This document shows positions 14,847 to 18,655 of a DNA stretch of 18,655 nucleotides, in pieces. The translations under genes and the position numbers were made by a program. Every line of letters starts with the position of its first letter. Within the stretch, counting starts at the first letter, position 1. The DNA comes from an uncultured Paludibacter sp. (GTDB lineage: Bacteria; Bacteroidota; Bacteroidia; Bacteroidales; Paludibacteraceae): the NCBI GenBank assembly GCA_937927845.1, contig CALFXE010000106.1:1-18655 (forward strand), written 5' to 3'. The notes under the pieces were generated by a model. The model was given only the letters and a program-made list of their open reading frames with translations, was not told where the DNA came from and made no database searches.

Positions 14847-14849
14847 AAT

Positions 14850-14917
14850 GATAATATTTAATTGAAACCTAAACTGTTATTTTAATATTTTGCTTTTTGG
14901 AGGAATTAAATATTATC
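14850..14917. repeat. 14-bp perfect inverted repeat with 40-nt centre
   Basis: GATAATATTTAATT (14850-14863) is the exact reverse complement of AATTAAATATTATC (14904-14917). The structure fills the whole gap between IS copy 2 and the stop codon of the next minus-strand gene. It lacks the GC-rich stem of an intrinsic terminator. It could be a weak terminator, a MITE-like remnant or the scar of an older element. Confidence 0.6.
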
Positions 14918-15301
14918 TCAACACAAGAACACCTGTAGTTGTGCCCTATTTAAAGCAAACTTAGGTGTTGAAAATAAATTTAAAGGGTTACTAATTTTTT
15001 CGCCATTTTTACTTTGGTTGAAGTATTTAGTTTCACATGTAAAAAATGGGCATTTTATGAATGTTTTGGTATTGTTACTATCTTTTTTTGAAGTGTTGAA
15101 AAATGTATCGGTTATTTTAAATGTTAAAATCCTTATATGACAACTCGAACAAGGATTGTCACAACATTTTTCGGAGGTTTTATCAAAATAAATTGAAAGT
15201 AGTTTGCTGTTACAAAAGTTCTCCTGAATAGTCACCCCCGTAGCCATTAAGGTGAAAAACAAGGCAAATGTAATATGAATCACTTTGTTGAACATTACCA
15301 A
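14918..15301 (-). CDS. HYC_CC_PP-like small exported protein
   Basis: 127 aa from ATG 15301 (ATG 15295, two codons later, is equally good). The N-terminus (FNKVIHITFALFFTLMATGV) is a signal peptide or anchor. It is followed by IQENFC, then KCCDNPCSSCH, a compact six-cysteine region, and a C-terminus NRAQLQVFLC. This resembles the Bacteroidota family named HYC_CC_PP for its HYC, CC and PP motifs; here HYC appears as NFC and the PP motif is not clear, so the match is partial. The function of the family is not known to me; the Cys/His content and the metal-ATPase context suggest a periplasmic metal-related role. It starts 11 bp after hydE, so it is probably in the same operon. Confidence 0.65.
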   Translation of the reverse strand: MVMFNKVIHITFALFFTLMATGVTIQENFCNSKLLSIYFDKTSEKCCDNPCSSCHIRILTFKITDTFFNTSKKDSNNTKTFIKCPFFTCETKYFNQSKNGEKISNPLNLFSTPKFALNRAQLQVFLC

Positions 15302-15312
15302 AATTCATTAAA

Positions 15313-16419
15313 TTATAAATTCATTTCTCCAATTAGATTCTTTCTATTTAAATAGTGTTTTGAGTTACCTACTTCTCCAAAAGCAACTTTGCCATTTGCC
15401 AGGTTTATTCTGGCTATCGTACAACTTTGACAATCAACCGGACTTTCGGCAATACAGGGTTTGTTATCATATAAATTATAATTCTTCCGGTATGATTGCG
15501 GGGTAATATTTGGCATAAAAACATTTGCAGCAACCCGGATGGCTTTTTCCCTTCCCAATTTATCTATGGATTGCAGTGCCGTTGATGCGGCAATATTTAT
15601 GTCTTTCATGATAATCCTTAGTATTGCCAGTACTTTTAATGTTAGTTCAAACCGGGCATTTAAAGGCATTAGTGTATTACGCTGGTCAAAAAGAGGTGTT
15701 TCTTTGTGTTCAATGTAGGGGCCAATACCACACATATCAATATCAATATCTTTCATAAACAGAATGTCATCTGCAATATGGCTTAAGTTTTGCCCGGGTA
15801 ACCCTACCATAAACCCCGTACCAACCTGATAACCTGTTTTTTTTAATACCCGGAGAGATTCTATTCGTTTTTCAAAAATGTGTAAAGAATCATTCGGGTG
15901 AACATTATTATACAGTTCTTTATTTGAGGTTTCAAATCTTAGCAAATATCGGTTTGCGCCACTTTCAAACCATCTTGAATACGTTGATTCATCTTGTTCT
16001 CCACAAGACAGAGTGATTCCAAAGTTGTCTCCTGTAATCTTACGGATTTGTTTGAGTAATCTATCTATACGATTTAGAAATACCCTGGATTTAACTTCGC
16101 CTGACTGCAACACAATTGAACCATAATTCTCGTCAAAAGCGAATTGAGCAGCCTGGATTATTTCCCGGTCTGATAAAGAATATCTTTGAACGTTCTTATT
16201 GCTTTTTCTTATCCCACAATAAAGACAATCTTTTACACACAAATTTGAAAATTCAATCAAACCTCTTAAATATACTTTATCTCCTATTTGACATGATTTT
16301 ACTTCTTTCGCCTTTTGATATAATAATTTTGCTTCGGATTGATTTGTATATAATAGTTCAATTATATCATCTTTAGAGAAATCATTGTTATGTAATATGT
16401 TTTTTATGGAAGTGTTCAT
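15313..16419 (-). CDS. hydE: [FeFe]-hydrogenase H-cluster radical SAM maturase HydE
   Basis: 368 aa, the normal HydE length. HydE is a radical S-adenosylmethionine enzyme that, with HydF and HydG, builds the dithiomethylamine-bridged di-iron site of [FeFe] hydrogenases in the cytoplasm. The CxxxCxxC motif for the [4Fe-4S] cluster is C61, C65, C68 (CVKDCLYC). The barrel strands follow: SIVLQSGEV, ITLSCGEQDE, YLLRFETSN, VGTGFMVGLPGQ, CGIGPYIEH. The second, auxiliary cluster motif CX7CX2C is also present (C322, C330, C333), as in some but not all HydE. hydF, hydG and the hydrogenase are not in the window. It sits 51 bp after a metal ATPase gene and 11 bp before a Cys-rich protein gene, an unusual setting. 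BioB/PylB are related but lack this C-terminal motif. Confidence 0.9.
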   Translation of the reverse strand: MNTSIKNILHNNDFSKDDIIELLYTNQSEAKLLYQKAKEVKSCQIGDKVYLRGLIEFSNLCVKDCLYCGIRKSNKNVQRYSLSDREIIQAAQFAFDENYGSIVLQSGEVKSRVFLNRIDRLLKQIRKITGDNFGITLSCGEQDESTYSRWFESGANRYLLRFETSNKELYNNVHPNDSLHIFEKRIESLRVLKKTGYQVGTGFMVGLPGQNLSHIADDILFMKDIDIDMCGIGPYIEHKETPLFDQRNTLMPLNARFELTLKVLAILRIIMKDINIAASTALQSIDKLGREKAIRVAANVFMPNITPQSYRKNYNLYDNKPCIAESPVDCQSCTIARINLANGKVAFGEVGNSKHYLNRKNLIGEMNL

Positions 16420-16470
16420 ATTTAATAGCTTGATATCAATTGAAAGTATGCATATTCGTTTAATTTTCAG

Positions 16471-18624
16471 TCAACTTCTCATCACTCTCACAGCATTAAA
16501 CACCGCTATCAAGGCCACGCCCATATCGCCGAACACCGCTTCCCACATGGTGGCAATCCCAAAAATACCCAAGGCTATAAAGGCTGCTTTAACCCCCAGG
16601 GCAAAAATGATATTTTGCCACACGATATTTCTGGTTTTCCTGGCAACATCCATAGCAACGGCTACTTTTGAAGGAGAATCGGTCATTAAAACTACATCGG
16701 CAGTTTCAATTGCAGCATCTGAACCAAGCGCGCCCATAGCAATTCCCACATCTGCACGGGCAATAACCGGAGCATCATTTATCCCATCGCCCACAAAAGC
16801 AACTTTGCTGTTTTTATTCAGCATTTTTTCAATATGCTCAACTTTGTTTTCAGGTAATAGTTCGGCATAATATTCTTTGATGCCCAATTTCCGGGCAAAA
16901 ATACCCGCGGCATACTTGCTGTCGCCCGTGAGCATAACTGTTTTAATTCCTTTTTTGTTTAAACGTCCGATTGCTTCAACGGAATCCTCTTTCAAACTAT
17001 CTGATATAACAATGTAGCCAGCGTACTCCCTGTCAACCACAACATGCACAACCGTACCTTCAATTTCACATTTGTCATGCGCTATGTTTTCTTTATGAAG
17101 GAGCTTGTCATTCCCTGCAAATACAACTTTCTTATCAATAATTGCACGGACTCCATGCCCGGATATTTCCTCCACTTTCCCGATTCTCGAATTGTCAATA
17201 TCTAACTTATGTGATTCGAGTATGGATTTTGCAATCGGGTGGTTAGAATTATATTCGGCATACGCCGCGTATTCCGATATTTCTTCCTTTGAAAAGCCAT
17301 TTGAGGTGACTATTTCTGTTACTTTGAATTCACCTTTTGTAAGCGTGCCTGTTTTATCAAACACAACAGTCTTAACCTGGGTAAGAGCATCCAGAAAATT
17401 AGAACCTTTCACTAAAATCCCCCTGCGGGAAGCGCCGCCTATTCCACCGAAGTATCCGAGCGGAATGCTGATTACCAGTGCGCAGGGACATGAAATAACA
17501 AGCACAACCAACGCCCGGTAAATCCAATCGCTAAAAGTTGCACCGCTTATTAAAAGCGGAGGTACAACAGCCAGCAACAAAGCGCCAAAAACCACTACGG
17601 GCGTATAATATTTGGCAAACGTGGTGATGAACTTTTCGGTTTCAGCTTTTTTAGACGTAGCATTCTCAACCATCTCAAGGATTTTTGAAATAGAAGACTC
17701 GCCGAATTCTTTTGTTACTTCAATTGTGAGTAGCCCGCTTTTGTTAATCATTCCCGCTAAGACTGTTTCTTTCTCTTTTACAGAACGAGGAACCGATTCT
17801 CCGGTTAATGCAGAAGTGTCAACAAAAGAATTTCCTTCAATAACATTTCCATCCAAAGGAATTTTTTCACCGGGCTTAACAACAATTATTTGTCCCGGAT
17901 GAACTTCATTTGGTGATACCCTTTTTATCTCGCTATTGATTTTAATGTTTGCATAGTCCGGTCTTATTTCCAACAAAGCCTTTACAGATTTTCGAGAGCG
18001 GTTAACTGCAATATCCTGGAACAGTTCGCCAACTACGTAAAATAACATAACAGCAACTGCTTCGGGCATTTCGTCAATGGCAAAAGCGCCCAGGGTGGCA
18101 ATCGTCATTAAAAACTGTTCATCGAAAACTTTTCCCCGGATGATATTTTTCCCCGCCGTGGAAATCACTTTCCAGCCCACAATGAGGTAAGCCGTTACAA
18201 ATACCAAATATTCTGCGATGTGAAAAGGCGTATTATGGAACTCCTCTTCAAAAATAAGTCCTGCCACTAAAAGAAGGATACCTGAAATTGCTTTAATAAT
18301 TGTCCATTTGTTTTCAGCAAGTTCACTTGAAGAAACAATTGTTTTTTCATTATTATCATCTTCAATTTCAACTTCGGGTTCAATCTCTTTAATTCGGGCT
18401 TTAACCTTTTCAAGGTTTTCTGTATCAATTGTCATCGAAGCGGTGGCAAAATTGACCGTCACAAATTTTACTTCCTGGAGTTTACCGACGCCGTCTTCAA
18501 TCTTTGCCGCACAGGAGGCGCAGTCCAGGTTTTTTAATTTATATTTTTTCATACCATTGTTTTTAAGCTGTTCAATTATCTCATTCACATGGTTTGGCCG
18601 TACAAATGCTTTTATTTCTTTCAT
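16471..18624 (-). CDS. zntA: P1B-type Zn/Cd ATPase with HMA domain and P-II-like N-terminal extension
   Basis: 717 aa from ATG 18624. Residues 1-24 (MKEIKAFVRPNHVNEIIEQL, then KNNG) read like the first strand and helix of a P-II (GlnB-like) signalling protein. A normal ZntA start follows at Met25 (ATG 18552): KKYKLKNLDCASCAAKIE, an HMA metal-binding domain with C35/C38. Then come six to eight membrane helices, TGESVP, CPC (379-381), phosphorylated Asp423 in DKTGTLT, HP (462-463), GDGINDAP (612-619), and the final helix EAVFGDMGVALIAVFNAV with the Asp of Zn/Cd transporters. The protein would export Zn/Cd/Pb-type cations. Either the P-II piece is a genuine in-frame fusion left by a deletion, or translation begins at 18552 and the piece is a leader. 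It heads a minus-strand group with hydE. It differs from the cargo ATPase in having HMA. Confidence 0.9.
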   Translation of the reverse strand: MKEIKAFVRPNHVNEIIEQLKNNGMKKYKLKNLDCASCAAKIEDGVGKLQEVKFVTVNFATASMTIDTENLEKVKARIKEIEPEVEIEDDNNEKTIVSSSELAENKWTIIKAISGILLLVAGLIFEEEFHNTPFHIAEYLVFVTAYLIVGWKVISTAGKNIIRGKVFDEQFLMTIATLGAFAIDEMPEAVAVMLFYVVGELFQDIAVNRSRKSVKALLEIRPDYANIKINSEIKRVSPNEVHPGQIIVVKPGEKIPLDGNVIEGNSFVDTSALTGESVPRSVKEKETVLAGMINKSGLLTIEVTKEFGESSISKILEMVENATSKKAETEKFITTFAKYYTPVVVFGALLLAVVPPLLISGATFSDWIYRALVVLVISCPCALVISIPLGYFGGIGGASRRGILVKGSNFLDALTQVKTVVFDKTGTLTKGEFKVTEIVTSNGFSKEEISEYAAYAEYNSNHPIAKSILESHKLDIDNSRIGKVEEISGHGVRAIIDKKVVFAGNDKLLHKENIAHDKCEIEGTVVHVVVDREYAGYIVISDSLKEDSVEAIGRLNKKGIKTVMLTGDSKYAAGIFARKLGIKEYYAELLPENKVEHIEKMLNKNSKVAFVGDGINDAPVIARADVGIAMGALGSDAAIETADVVLMTDSPSKVAVAMDVARKTRNIVWQNIIFALGVKAAFIALGIFGIATMWEAVFGDMGVALIAVFNAVRVMRS

Positions 18625-18636
18625 AATTTTATTGTT

Positions 18637-18655
18637 TTAATCATCATCTCCGGTT
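18637..18655 (-). CDS. Possible C-terminal end of an upstream minus-strand gene (partial)
   Basis: In one minus-strand frame the window begins with TGDDD followed by TAA (18637-18639), 12 nt before the ATG at 18624. This spacing suits the end of a preceding gene in an operon, but only five codons are visible and chance is quite possible. Confidence 0.2.

Larger units (their letters stand above)
3202..14847. mobile_element. Putative composite transposon carrying a heavy-metal efflux cluster
   Basis: Two 1303-bp IS copies (3202-4504 and 13545-14847), same orientation and offset by exactly 10,343 bp, bracket seven + strand cargo genes for metal sensing and export. The IS copies look identical base for base, so they were duplicated recently or are kept uniform by gene conversion. 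No target-site duplication is visible outside the outer ends, nor around each copy. The unit may therefore have arisen by separate insertions or recombination rather than one composite jump. Direct identical repeats would also allow homologous excision or tandem amplification of a 10.3-kb unit. Confidence 0.75.
13545..14847 (-). mobile_element. IS4-family insertion sequence, copy 2
   Basis: 1303 bp, apparently identical to copy 1, same orientation, including both terminal repeats. It starts 40 bp after the ATPase stop codon. It is bounded on the right by a 14-bp inverted repeat structure beginning at 14850. Confidence 0.85.

Noticed and set aside
1..18655. CRISPR array, tRNA or rRNA genes
   Set aside because: No regularly spaced repeats, no cloverleaf-like segments with TTCRANY and no rRNA-like stretches were seen.

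Overview
The window reads as DNA from an anaerobic member of the Bacteroidota, probably Bacteroidales. It is AT-rich and promoters follow the Bacteroides -33/-7 pattern (TTTG, about 20 nt, TAnnTTTG). A [FeFe]-hydrogenase maturase gene (hydE) points to anaerobic metabolism. The protein families present (HYC_CC_PP-like protein, LRAPP-ending Cys/His protein, CzcCBA with a His-rich lipoprotein adaptor) fit this phylum. I saw no rRNA, tRNA or CRISPR array.

Layout. (1) Positions 1-3200 are an accessory stretch. It holds two orphan hypothetical genes (208 and 419 aa), a degenerate direct repeat, a gene-poor 515-bp tract with two strong stacked terminators and a gene remnant, and a small convergent gene with its own promoter and terminator. 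That small gene's first reading frame breaks off after 11 codons, so it is either a leader peptide or a frameshifted gene. (2) Positions 3202-14847 look like a composite transposon: two 1303-bp IS copies of the IS4/DDE_Tnp_1 type, same orientation and apparently identical, flank 9 kb of heavy-metal efflux cargo. Cargo order, all on the + strand, is a Fur-family regulator, a secreted Cys/His-rich small protein, a CzcB-like lipoprotein adaptor, a CzcA-like RND pump, a CzcC-like outer-membrane factor, an 89-aa two-helix membrane protein and a P1B-type ATPase. (3) Positions 14850-18655 carry a second metal locus on the minus strand: a P1B-ATPase with an HMA domain, hydE, and a HYC_CC_PP-like small protein.

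How the genes may work together (inference from families). The P1B ATPase moves Zn/Cd-type cations from cytoplasm to periplasm. The RND tripartite pump then takes periplasmic metal across the outer membrane, and the His-rich adaptor and Cys/His-rich small protein may capture metal there. The Fur-type regulator, the first cargo gene, is the likely metal sensor. A perfect 15-bp 7-1-7 palindrome lies exactly between the -33 and -7 elements of the promoter before czcB, where such a repressor would bind.

Most notable points: the IS-bounded metal-efflux island with direct identical repeats, the candidate Fur-type operator, and an in-frame junction that places the first 24 residues of a P-II-like signalling protein in front of the chromosomal zinc ATPase. 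All functional assignments come from reading motifs by eye; no database search was run.
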